The position numbers and the translations under genes are program-made. 5,635 bases of DNA. Origin: Clostridia bacterium. GTDB taxonomy: Bacteria > Bacillota > Clostridia > Oscillospirales > RGIG577. The DNA is taken from positions 1-5,635 of the forward strand of contig JAFOLN010000190.1 of the NCBI GenBank assembly GCA_017419325.1, read 5' to 3'. How positions within the stretch are numbered: position 1 is the stretch's first letter; each line of letters starts with the position of its first letter. Under the pieces are notes generated by a model. That model made no database searches and was not told where the DNA came from. It saw nothing but the letters and a program-made list of their open reading frames with translations. This document shows, piece after piece, positions 1 to 5,133 of the stretch.

Positions 1-413
1 AAGTGCATGCCGATAACCTTCTCGGGGCGCTTCGTTGCGCTTGCAAGCAACGTTATAGACAGCGAAGAGGTGTTCGTTGCAATTATTACGTCGGGTCTGC
101 ATATCTCGTCGATCTCTTTGAATATATCGAGCTTTATGTCAACATTCTCCGCGATGGACTCAACGATGAAGTCTCTGTCCGCGAAGTCCGCAAGGTCGGT
201 GGTATCTTTTATTCGCGCTATGGTCGCATCCATATGCTCCTGGGTGATCTTGCCCTTGGATACTGCCTTGGACATTATCTTGTTTATCGTCTTGTACGCG
301 CCGTCCAGCGTGGACTGATGACGGCTTCTCATGAGGACGTCATGTCCCGCCTCTGCAAATGCCTGAACTATGCCTGCGCCCATAGCGCCCGAACCGAGTA
401 CGCCAATCTTCAT
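1..413 (-). CDS. hbd: 3-hydroxybutyryl-CoA dehydrogenase, second copy (3' end cut by window)
   Basis: The first 137 codons of a second 3-hydroxybutyryl-CoA dehydrogenase are present; the gene runs off the left edge. The family reduces acetoacetyl-CoA to 3-hydroxybutyryl-CoA in the cytosol. The frame is intact, with the Rossmann motif GSGAMGAG at residues 7-14, the conserved ATNTSSLS stretch near 112-119 and the catalytic His of the MHF motif as codon 137. The ATG at 413 follows a good ribosome site (AGAGGT, about 7 nt upstream) that is identical to the one before the full copy at 737-1582. Against that copy I count 11 substitutions in 137 residues (V3I, E25D, E73D, E75A, G76D, M80R, L97I, K100E, L101I, K106R, F111I). 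The cofactor loop reads Arg-Ser-Arg at 29-31, as in the other copy, which suggests NADPH. It is probably functional, but the C-terminal half is not visible. Confidence 0.93.
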   Translation of the reverse strand, partial: MKIGVLGSGAMGAGIVQAFAEAGHDVLMRSRHQSTLDGAYKTINKIMSKAVSKGKITQEHMDATIARIKDTTDLADFADRDFIVESIAENVDIKLDIFKEIDEICRPDVIIATNTSSLSITLLASATKRPEKVIGMH

Positions 414-458
414 TTTTCTTACCTCTTTCCTTTGGATTTTTATTAAGTGTTTTAAAAC

Positions 459-491
459 TTACTTATTGATGAACGGATCCGGCCCGCGCTT
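459..491 (-). pseudogene. crt 3'-end remnant upstream of the second hbd
   Basis: Read on the minus strand, this gives KRGPDPFINK followed by TAA. It matches the last residues of the complete crt (KRKPDPFINK, stop at 1628) with one change. Bases 456-483 are identical to 1625-1652 over 28 nt, and homology stops near 491. Beyond that the frame meets a TAG at 495-497, so no larger crt piece is present. The scar sits at exactly the same distance from the hbd start codon as the real crt end does from the other hbd. It is a duplication footprint, not a gene. Confidence 0.85.
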
Positions 492-602
492 TTTCTATGC
501 GGCCTTTAGTAAAACGGGTTTTGTTCCCGGTTTTTACGCTTACGCCCGAAAACAATCTGCTTTTATAAGAGTTTCTATTTTCAGCTATATATTTACATAT
601 AA

Positions 603-631
603 ATCATATCATACCCGAAATGATTGCGCAA
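603..631 (-). promoter_or_regulatory. Candidate extended -10 promoter for the second hbd copy
   Basis: On the minus strand, TTGCGC (626-631) is followed after 17 nt by TATGAT (603-608), with TG one base before the -10 hexamer (extended -10). Initiation would be near 596, giving a leader of about 180 nt before the ATG at 413. It lies downstream of the terminator that closes the main operon, so it would let the second hbd be transcribed separately. The -35 matches consensus in only 3 of 6 bases; the -10 matches in 5 of 6. Confidence 0.5.
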
Positions 632-675
632 GAACAAACCGGGGGAAAAGTATATTATTCCCTTCTGTTTTAAAC

Positions 676-707
676 AAAAAAAGAGACAGGCGAACCTGTC
701 TCTTTTT
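676..707 (-). terminator. Intrinsic terminator after thlA-crt-hbd
   Basis: A perfect 13-bp stem (678-690 with 695-707) closes a 4-nt loop that reads UUCG in the minus-strand transcript. The stem core is AGAGACAGG / CCTGTCTCT. On the minus strand it runs directly into a run of T. It begins about 30 nt after the hbd stop codon at 737, which is the expected place for the end of the operon. The A-rich and T-rich flanks would also permit some termination on the plus strand. Confidence 0.9.
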
Positions 708-736
708 CTTTAGCGAGGCTGTCTTTTAAAGATAAC

Positions 737-1582
737 TTATTTGCTGTAATCGTAGAAGCCCTTGCCGGTCTTTCTTCCGAGCTGGCCTGCGCGTACCATC
801 TTACGAAGGAGCGGATGAGCGCGGTACTTCTGGTCGCCCATTTCGTCATGGAGAACGTCGCAAACTGCCAGAACAACGTCAAGACCTACCAGGTCGCCCA
901 GCTCCAGCGGGCCCATGGGATGGTTTGCGCCAAGCTTCATAGCGGTATCGATATCCTCTATCGATGCGATGCCGTCAGCATAGATGCCGACTGCCTCGTT
1001 GATCATGGGAACGAGTATCTTATTAACTACGAATCCGGGAGTCTCGTTTACCTGTACGGGAGTCTTGCCCAGCTCTTTTGCCATATTGGTAACGAATTCA
1101 TTCGTTTCCGCATTGGTCAGCTGACCGTTTATAACCTCAACGAGCTTCATTGCGCCAACGGGGTTGAAGAAGTGCATGCCGATAACCTTCTCGGGGCGCT
1201 TCGTTGCGCTTGCAAGCAGCGTGATGGACAGCGAAGAAGTGTTCGTTGCGAATATAACGTCGGGCTTGCAGATCTCGTCAAGCTTCTTGAACAGGTCGAG
1301 CTTTATGTCAACATTCTCCGCGATGGACTCAACGATGAAATCCATATCGGCAAAGCCTTCGAGCTCCGTCGTGTCCTTAATGCGGGCGATGGTCGCATCC
1401 ATATGCTCCTGGGTGATCTTGCCCTTGGATACTGCCTTGGACATTATCTTGTTTATCGTCTTGTACGCGCCGTCCAGCGTAGACTGATGACGGCTTCTCA
1501 TGAGGACTTCATGTCCTGCCTCTGCAAATGCCTGAACTATACCTGCGCCCATAGCGCCCGAACCGAGTACGCCTACCTTCAT
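737..1582 (-). CDS. hbd: 3-hydroxybutyryl-CoA dehydrogenase (probably NADPH-type)
   Basis: A complete 281-aa enzyme that reduces acetoacetyl-CoA to (S)-3-hydroxybutyryl-CoA, the second step from acetyl-CoA to butyryl-CoA; it is cytosolic. Length is normal for the family (about 280). Visible are the N-terminal Rossmann motif GSGAMGAG (7-14), Ser116/Ser117 in NTSSLS, the catalytic His137 in MHFFNP (136-141), Asn187 in PGFVVNKIL, and the C-terminal substrate-domain signature NHPMGP (220-225). After beta-strand 2 the loop is Arg-Ser-Arg (29-31), where NADH enzymes carry Asp; from memory the NADPH-dependent Clostridium kluyveri enzyme has a similar Arg-Gly-Arg. It is the last gene of the thlA-crt-hbd operon, starting 45 nt after crt, with ribosome site AGAGGT. 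A near-identical second copy begins at 413. The function call is firm; cofactor preference is inferred. Confidence 0.97.
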   Translation of the reverse strand: MKVGVLGSGAMGAGIVQAFAEAGHEVLMRSRHQSTLDGAYKTINKIMSKAVSKGKITQEHMDATIARIKDTTELEGFADMDFIVESIAENVDIKLDLFKKLDEICKPDVIFATNTSSLSITLLASATKRPEKVIGMHFFNPVGAMKLVEVINGQLTNAETNEFVTNMAKELGKTPVQVNETPGFVVNKILVPMINEAVGIYADGIASIEDIDTAMKLGANHPMGPLELGDLVGLDVVLAVCDVLHDEMGDQKYRAHPLLRKMVRAGQLGRKTGKGFYDYSK

Positions 1583-1660
1583 TTTTCTTACCTCTTTCTT
1601 TTAGATTTTATTTATTATTAAATTAACTTACTTATTGATGAACGGATCCGGCTTGCGCTT
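1170..1660. repeat. Direct repeat, copy B (crt end + spacer + hbd 5' half)
   Basis: This is the partner of the repeat at 1-491, lying inside the intact thlA-crt-hbd operon. Because here the crt end is part of a complete crt gene, this is the likely parental arrangement and the 1-491 copy the derived one. The upstream boundary is about base 1660, where the two sequences abruptly stop resembling each other. Confidence 0.9.
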
Positions 1661-2404
1661 CTCAACGAACGCATGCATAGCGTTGCGCTGATCCTGGGAG
1701 CCGAAGCCCTTTGCGGAGTTTTCAAGCTCTATCTCAATACCCTCGTCGATGGATACCTGAAGACCGCCGTTTACCGCTGCCTTTGCGGCTCTTACGCCGA
1801 TGGGCGCCTTGGATGCTATGCGGTTCGCAAGCTCCATTGCCTTGTCCATAAGCTCATCCTGAGTATAAACTGCGTTTACGATGCCGAACTTCAGCGCTTC
1901 GTCAGCCATAACTCTTCTGCCCGTGTAGAGCATTTCCTTGGCAATACCCACGTTAATGAGTCGGGGCAGTCTCTGGGTGCCGCCGAAGCTGGGGATTATG
2001 CCGAGTCCCGTCTCGGGAAGAGCGAACATTGCGTTGTCGCTCGCTATGCGGATGTCGCATGCAAGCGCAAGCTCGCAGCCGCCGCCTAATGCAAAGCCGT
2101 TTACTGCAGCCACTATCGGAATGGGGAAGCGCTCTATCTTTAAGAAGAGCTCGTTGCCCTTGCGTCCGAATTTTACGCCGTCCTCGCTGGGCATATCGGC
2201 CATCGATGCGATGTCCGCGCCTGCTACGAACGCCTTTTTGCCCGCGCCCGTTATGATAAGCGCGCGTATGTTTTCGAGATCCACACCGTCAAGTACGGCT
2301 TCCAGGTCGTCGAGCACCTGATCGTTTATTGCGTTCAGGGCCTTCTCGCGCGACATGGTTATTATACCTACATGACCTTCGGTTTTGTATTCAACAAAGC
2401 TCAT
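1628..2404 (-). CDS. crt: 3-hydroxybutyryl-CoA dehydratase (crotonase)
   Basis: A complete 258-aa enoyl-CoA hydratase/isomerase-family protein, the usual length for clostridial Crt. It dehydrates 3-hydroxybutyryl-CoA to crotonyl-CoA. The oxyanion-hole motif AGADI is at 61-65, and the second signature NGFALGGGCELA spans about 102-113. The two catalytic glutamates are Glu111 (GGGCE) and Glu131 (PETGLGIIP), 20 residues apart as in other hydratases. The C-terminus has the typical KRKPDPF ending. The ATG at 2404 follows a strong ribosome site (GGAGGA, about 7 nt away), 33 nt after the thlA stop codon, so it is co-transcribed with thlA and hbd. Placement between thiolase and hydroxybutyryl-CoA dehydrogenase favours the short-chain Crt role over a general fatty-acid enoyl-CoA hydratase. 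A copy of its last codons is repeated at 459-491. Confidence 0.97.
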   Translation of the reverse strand: MSFVEYKTEGHVGIITMSREKALNAINDQVLDDLEAVLDGVDLENIRALIITGAGKKAFVAGADIASMADMPSEDGVKFGRKGNELFLKIERFPIPIVAAVNGFALGGGCELALACDIRIASDNAMFALPETGLGIIPSFGGTQRLPRLINVGIAKEMLYTGRRVMADEALKFGIVNAVYTQDELMDKAMELANRIASKAPIGVRAAKAAVNGGLQVSIDEGIEIELENSAKGFGSQDQRNAMHAFVEKRKPDPFINK

Positions 2405-2437
2405 TTTAATTCCTCCGATCAGCGAATTTTATAAAGC

Positions 2438-3616
2438 TTACATTTTTTCGATGATTACGCACTCGCCCATGCCGCCGCCGATGCAAAGCGTTGCAAGACC
2501 CTTCTCGCCTGCCTTGAGCTCATGGATGAGCGTTACAAGGATGCGGCAGCCGGATGCGCCTATCGGGTGACCTATTGCTATTGCGCCGCCCTTGGGGTTG
2601 AGCTGCTCGTCCTTTATGCCGAGCTGTCTGCCTACCTCTACAGCCTGAGCCGCGAAAGCTTCGTTTGCCTCGATATACTTCATATCCTCTATCTTAAGAC
2701 CGCACTTGTCGAGTGCTGCGCGAACCGACGGGATCGGGCCGAGACCCATAACGGAGGGATCAACGCCCTTGGAGCCCGTTGCGATTATGCGAGCCTGCGG
2801 CTTTAAGTTGTGAGCCTTTACGAACTCTTCGCTTGCTACGATAACGCAAGCCGCGCCGTCGTTTATGCCCGATGCGTTTGCAGCCGTTACGGTGCCGCCG
2901 TCCTTCTTGAACGCGGGCTTAAGGCCTGCTATCTTTTCAAGCGTGGTGTTGCCCTTTACATATTCGTCGGTGTCGAATACGATGGGGTCGCCCTTCTTCT
3001 GGGGAATGGTTATCGGAACTATTTCATCCTTGAACGCGCCCGATGCGATGGCTGCAGCGGCCTTCTTCTGAGAGGCTACGGCAAACTCATCCTGCATCTG
3101 TCTCGTAACGCCGTATTTCTCGGCTACGTTCTCAGCGGTGATGCCCATATGATAGTTGTTGAATATATCCCACAGGCCGTCGTTTATCATTATATCGATA
3201 AGCTGCTGATTGCCCATCTTAACGCCCGTTCTTATACCCTTTACAGCGTAGGGCGTATTGCTCATGCTCTCCGCGCCGCCTGCGATAACGCACTCGTTCT
3301 CGCCTGCAAGAATGGATCTGTAAGCCAGCGTTACTGCATGGAGCGCCGAACCGCACACCTTGTTGATGGTGGTTGCCGGAATCTCAACGGGTACGCCTGC
3401 GGCGATGGCCATCTGACGAGCGGGGCTCTGACCCTGACCTGCCTGGAGCACGTTGCCCATTACTACCTCGTCAACGTCGGATGCGTTTATGCCCGATCTC
3501 TTTAAAGCTTCCTTAATTACCTCTGCGCCCATCTGGCTTGCGGAAAGCTTTGCGAGGGAACCTCCGAAGCTGCCTACTGCCGTTCTGCATGCACCTATAA
3601 GATATACGTTTTTCAT
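2438..3616 (-). CDS. thlA: Acetyl-CoA acetyltransferase (thiolase)
   Basis: A complete 392-aa biosynthetic thiolase that condenses two acetyl-CoA to acetoacetyl-CoA, the entry step of the pathway. The nucleophilic Cys88 sits in NKVCGSALHA. NEAFAAQ, GGAIAIGHPIGASG (His near 350) and CIGGGMG (Cys378) supply the rest of the active site. Length matches the family. I chose the ATG at 3616: the AGAGG ribosome site ends 8 nt before it. A GTG three codons upstream (3625) overlaps that ribosome site and is unlikely to be the start. It is the first gene of the operon, with crt 33 nt downstream. A candidate promoter and a Rex-like operator lie upstream. A degradative (beta-oxidation) role cannot be excluded by sequence alone, but the operon argues for synthesis. 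Confidence 0.97.
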   Translation of the reverse strand: MKNVYLIGACRTAVGSFGGSLAKLSASQMGAEVIKEALKRSGINASDVDEVVMGNVLQAGQGQSPARQMAIAAGVPVEIPATTINKVCGSALHAVTLAYRSILAGENECVIAGGAESMSNTPYAVKGIRTGVKMGNQQLIDIMINDGLWDIFNNYHMGITAENVAEKYGVTRQMQDEFAVASQKKAAAAIASGAFKDEIVPITIPQKKGDPIVFDTDEYVKGNTTLEKIAGLKPAFKKDGGTVTAANASGINDGAACVIVASEEFVKAHNLKPQARIIATGSKGVDPSVMGLGPIPSVRAALDKCGLKIEDMKYIEANEAFAAQAVEVGRQLGIKDEQLNPKGGAIAIGHPIGASGCRILVTLIHELKAGEKGLATLCIGGGMGECVIIEKM

Positions 3617-3689
3617 TACCTTCACCTCTTCTGTTTATTTTGATACTGTATTACGCTTCAATTTTGATATAATCTTTTGCTCTATATAA

Positions 3690-3718
3690 ATATTAGCATT
3701 TTAATCATAGAAATGCAA
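3690..3718 (-). promoter_or_regulatory. Candidate promoter of the thlA-crt-hbd operon
   Basis: On the minus strand, TTGCAT (3713-3718) and TAATAT (3690-3695) are separated by 17 nt, with TGC directly before the -10 (extended -10 TGnTAATAT). Initiation near 3683 would give a leader of about 67 nt. The region is very AT-rich, so alternatives exist: TTGATA (3767-3772) with TAAAAT (3742-3747) at 19-nt spacing would overlap the Rex-like site. Confidence 0.45.
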
Positions 3719-3754
3719 TATCTTTCACGCATTTTAATATAATTTTAACAAACA

Positions 3755-3772
3755 TTGTTGAAATTTTATCAA
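3755..3772. promoter_or_regulatory. Candidate Rex operator upstream of thlA
   Basis: TTGTTGAAATTTTATCAA matches the clostridial Rex consensus TTGTTAAnnnnTTAACAA, as I recall it, at 12 of 14 specified positions with the correct 18-bp length. Its two halves are symmetric at 7 of 9 positions. Rex represses fermentation genes when NADH/NAD+ is low, and in Clostridium it is known to control crt-bcd-etf-hbd-type operons, so the location fits. If the promoter at 3690-3718 is used, the site is about 80 nt upstream of initiation, far for simple repression; the alternative upstream promoter would overlap it. Confidence 0.5.
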
Positions 3773-3862
3773 AAAGAGCCCCCGCCCATGAGTGAAAATT
3801 ATAACTAATGAACAATACAAGGGTCAAAATGTCATCTTTTTTCGTGTAAAAACAGGGTTTAA

Positions 3863-3892
3863 TTGACATGGAGACCGCCGCTTTTGTATAAT
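3863..3892 (+). promoter_or_regulatory. Consensus sigma-A promoter of the first gamma-CA gene
   Basis: A perfect TTGACA (3863-3868) and a perfect TATAAT (3887-3892) are 18 nt apart. Initiation is expected near 3899, giving a leader of about 39 nt to the ATG at 3938. This predicts strong, largely constitutive expression, and it diverges from the thlA operon. Confidence 0.88.
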
Positions 3893-3937
3893 ATAGTCAA
3901 ATTCGTACTTAATATTTTATGAAACGGAGATGTTTTT

Positions 3938-4462
3938 ATGATTTATGCTTTTGACGGACACTCGCCCGTTATCGAAGAGGGCGCGTATGTGAGCGAAACG
4001 GCGATAATCATCGGCGACGTGTTTATCGGCACAGGCTGCTACATAGGCCACGGCGCGGTCATACGCGGCGACTACGGCCGCGTTGAGATAGGCGCGGAAA
4101 CGGCCGTTGAGGAAGGCGTTGTCATCCACGCCCCGCCCGGAAGGGTATGCAAAATAGGAAAGCGCGTCACCTTGGGTCACGGCGCGATAATCCATTCAAG
4201 GGAGATTGCCGACTTCGTGCTCATCGGCATGGGGGCCATAACGAGCCTCGGCACCGTTATAGGTGAATTTGCCATAGTCGCCGAGGGCTCCGTTGTTAAG
4301 ATGCGCGACGTCATACCGCCCCGCGTCATGGCGGCCGGCTCTCCCGCCAAGGTCATCCACCCCGTGAGCGACCGTGAGTTCGAGTTCTGGAAAGAGGACA
4401 AGCAGAATTATGTGGACCTGGCCGCCAAGTATATAAGACTCGGCATGCAGAGGCTCGATTGA
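3938..4462 (+). CDS. Gamma-carbonic-anhydrase-like protein, copy 1
   Basis: A 174-aa left-handed beta-helix protein of the gamma-carbonic anhydrase family (the YrdA/CaiE/PaaY group), which forms trimers with metal between subunits. Hexapeptide repeats run from about residue 10 to 135, followed by a C-terminal helix ending in GMQRLD. The three expected metal-binding histidines are His64 (VVIH), His81 and His86 (LGHGAIIH). Arg43 and Asp45 (RGD) match the catalytic Arg/Asp pair of the archaeal enzyme Cam. The segment that usually reads NIQDG is AVEEG (56-60), so the Asn and Gln positions are Ala and Glu. Carbon dioxide hydration is therefore plausible but unproven, and a relative, PaaY, is a thioesterase. 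The start is set by GGAG about 9 nt upstream of the ATG. A 74% identical paralog follows at 4563. Confidence 0.9.
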   Translation: MIYAFDGHSPVIEEGAYVSETAIIIGDVFIGTGCYIGHGAVIRGDYGRVEIGAETAVEEGVVIHAPPGRVCKIGKRVTLGHGAIIHSREIADFVLIGMGAITSLGTVIGEFAIVAEGSVVKMRDVIPPRVMAAGSPAKVIHPVSDREFEFWKEDKQNYVDLAAKYIRLGMQRLD

Positions 4463-4475
4463 ACACGTCCGAAAA

Positions 4476-4505
4476 TTGACATTGCCCCTTCCTTTTATAT
4501 ATAAT
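4476..4505 (+). promoter_or_regulatory. Consensus sigma-A promoter of the second gamma-CA gene
   Basis: A perfect TTGACA (4476-4481) and a perfect TATAAT (4500-4505), again 18 nt apart, lie in the 100-nt gap between the two paralogs. Both promoters begin with the same AATTGACAT, so the promoter was probably duplicated with the gene. The leader to the ATG at 4563 is about 50 nt, 12 nt longer than in copy 1. I see no terminator between the two genes, so read-through from copy 1 is also likely. Confidence 0.87.
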
Positions 4506-4562
4506 GGAGACAGATTCAAATATGTCTTGGGCATATAATAAAAAGGAACGGAGATGTTTTAT

Positions 4563-5087
4563 ATGATCTATGCTTTTGACGGGCACTCCCCGGTCATTGA
4601 GGACGGCGCATACGTGAGCGAGACCGCCATCGTCATAGGCGACGTCGTTATCGGCGCGGGCGCGTATGTGGGTCACGGAGTTATACTTCGCGGCGACTAC
4701 GGGCGTATCGAGATAGGCCCCGAAACGGCAGTTGAGGAGGGCGTTATAGTTCACGCGCCGCCGAACGATGTGTGCAAAATCGGCAAGCGCGTTACCCTCG
4801 GCCACGGCGCGATAATCCACTCGAAGGAGATAAAGGATTTCGTCGTTATCGGCATGGGCGCGGTTACGAGCCTCGGCACCGTTATAGGCGAGTACTCCAT
4901 CGTTGCGGAGGGCGCGGTCGTAAAGATGAACGCCGAGATACCGCCGAAGGTTGTCGTTGCGGGCTCTCCCGCAAAGGAGGTGCGCCCCGTACTGGAGCGC
5001 GACACGAAGCTCTGGTCCATGGGAAAGCAGCTCTATGTTGACCTTGCCCAGAAGTACTTAAAGATAGGCATGCAGCGGCTCGACTGA
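4563..5087 (+). CDS. Gamma-carbonic-anhydrase-like protein, copy 2
   Basis: A 174-aa paralog of the preceding gene, same length and without gaps; I count 45 differences (about 74% identity). The fold and key residues are retained: Arg43 and Asp45 in RGD, metal ligands His64, His81 and His86, and the same AVEEG in place of NIQDG. Differences cluster in the C-terminal helix (about 141-165) and in the loop after His64 (PPND instead of PPGR), which could change partner or substrate contacts. I place the start at the ATG at 4563: it matches the paralog's N-terminus and leaves GGAG about 10 nt upstream, whereas the ATG at 4554 abuts that ribosome site. Subunits this similar could form mixed trimers with copy 1; that is inference. 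Substrate is not known from sequence. Confidence 0.9.
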   Translation: MIYAFDGHSPVIEDGAYVSETAIVIGDVVIGAGAYVGHGVILRGDYGRIEIGPETAVEEGVIVHAPPNDVCKIGKRVTLGHGAIIHSKEIKDFVVIGMGAVTSLGTVIGEYSIVAEGAVVKMNAEIPPKVVVAGSPAKEVRPVLERDTKLWSMGKQLYVDLAQKYLKIGMQRLD

Positions 5088-5102
5088 GAACGTCATATTA
5101 AA

Positions 5103-5130
5103 ACGGCGCGGATTACTCCGCGCCGTATTT
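5103..5130. terminator. Bidirectional terminator between the gamma-CA pair and the amidohydrolase gene
   Basis: A perfect 9-bp GC-rich stem (ACGGCGCGG, 5103-5111, with CCGCGCCGT, 5118-5126) encloses a 6-nt loop. On the plus strand it is followed by ATTTCGTTTATTT. On the minus strand it is followed by TTTTAATAT, so it can end transcription from both sides. It fills the 46-nt gap between two convergent genes. Confidence 0.85.
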
Positions 5131-5133
5131 CGT

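Larger units (their letters stand above)
1..491. repeat. Direct repeat, copy A (crt end + spacer + hbd 5' half)
   Basis: Bases 1-491 align without gaps to 1170-1660 at a constant offset of 1169. The repeat covers the last codons of crt, the 45-nt spacer with the hbd ribosome site, and hbd codons 1-137. It probably continues left of the window. Identity is uneven: near-perfect blocks alternate with patches near 70-80%. Confidence 0.9.
414..736. other. Intergenic region between the two hbd copies
   Basis: This 323-nt stretch separates the two hbd genes and holds, from right to left, the operon terminator (676-707), a candidate minus-strand promoter (603-631), a weak hairpin (511-534), the crt scar (459-491), a perfect 10-bp palindrome GTTTTAAAAC (449-458) and the ribosome site of the second hbd. 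Bases 492-675 have no counterpart elsewhere in the window. I see no convincing gene in it; the plus-strand reading frame that crosses it lacks a ribosome site and runs through the terminator. Confidence 0.7.

Noticed and set aside
449..458. Perfect 10-bp palindrome GTTTTAAAAC in the spacer of the second hbd, considered as an operator
   Set aside because: It is short and composed almost entirely of A and T in an AT-rich spacer, with no second occurrence at the parental hbd, so chance is the likeliest explanation.
511..534. Hairpin AAAACGGG / CCCGGTTTT in the leader of the second hbd, possible attenuator
   Set aside because: The stem has only 4 inner base pairs, a bulge and an A/T extension, with a weak U-tract. 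It is too weak to call a terminator or riboswitch; no known riboswitch core was recognised around it.
370..729. Plus-strand open frame of 119 codons across the intergenic region between the hbd copies
   Set aside because: It begins inside antisense hbd, lacks a ribosome site and runs through the crt scar and the terminator hairpin. The encoded residues resemble no known protein.
815..1621. Long plus-strand open frame (268 codons) opposite hbd, with a similar one opposite the second hbd copy
   Set aside because: It is in register with hbd codons on the other strand, has no ribosome site, and its stop-free length follows from the scarcity of TTA, CTA and TCA codons in hbd. It is a shadow.
2810..3505. 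Plus-strand open frame of 231 codons opposite thlA
   Set aside because: It is the same codon-bias artefact, antisense to a thiolase with all catalytic motifs intact, and it has no initiation signals.
3789..3809. Tiny plus-strand frame MSENYN upstream of the gamma-CA promoter, considered as a leader peptide
   Set aside because: It lies upstream of the strong promoter at 3863-3892, has no ribosome site and has only six codons.
4554..4562. Upstream ATG giving an N-terminal extension of three residues (MFY) in gamma-CA copy 2
   Set aside because: This ATG abuts the GGAG ribosome site with no spacing. The ATG at 4563 has normal spacing and aligns exactly with the start of copy 1.
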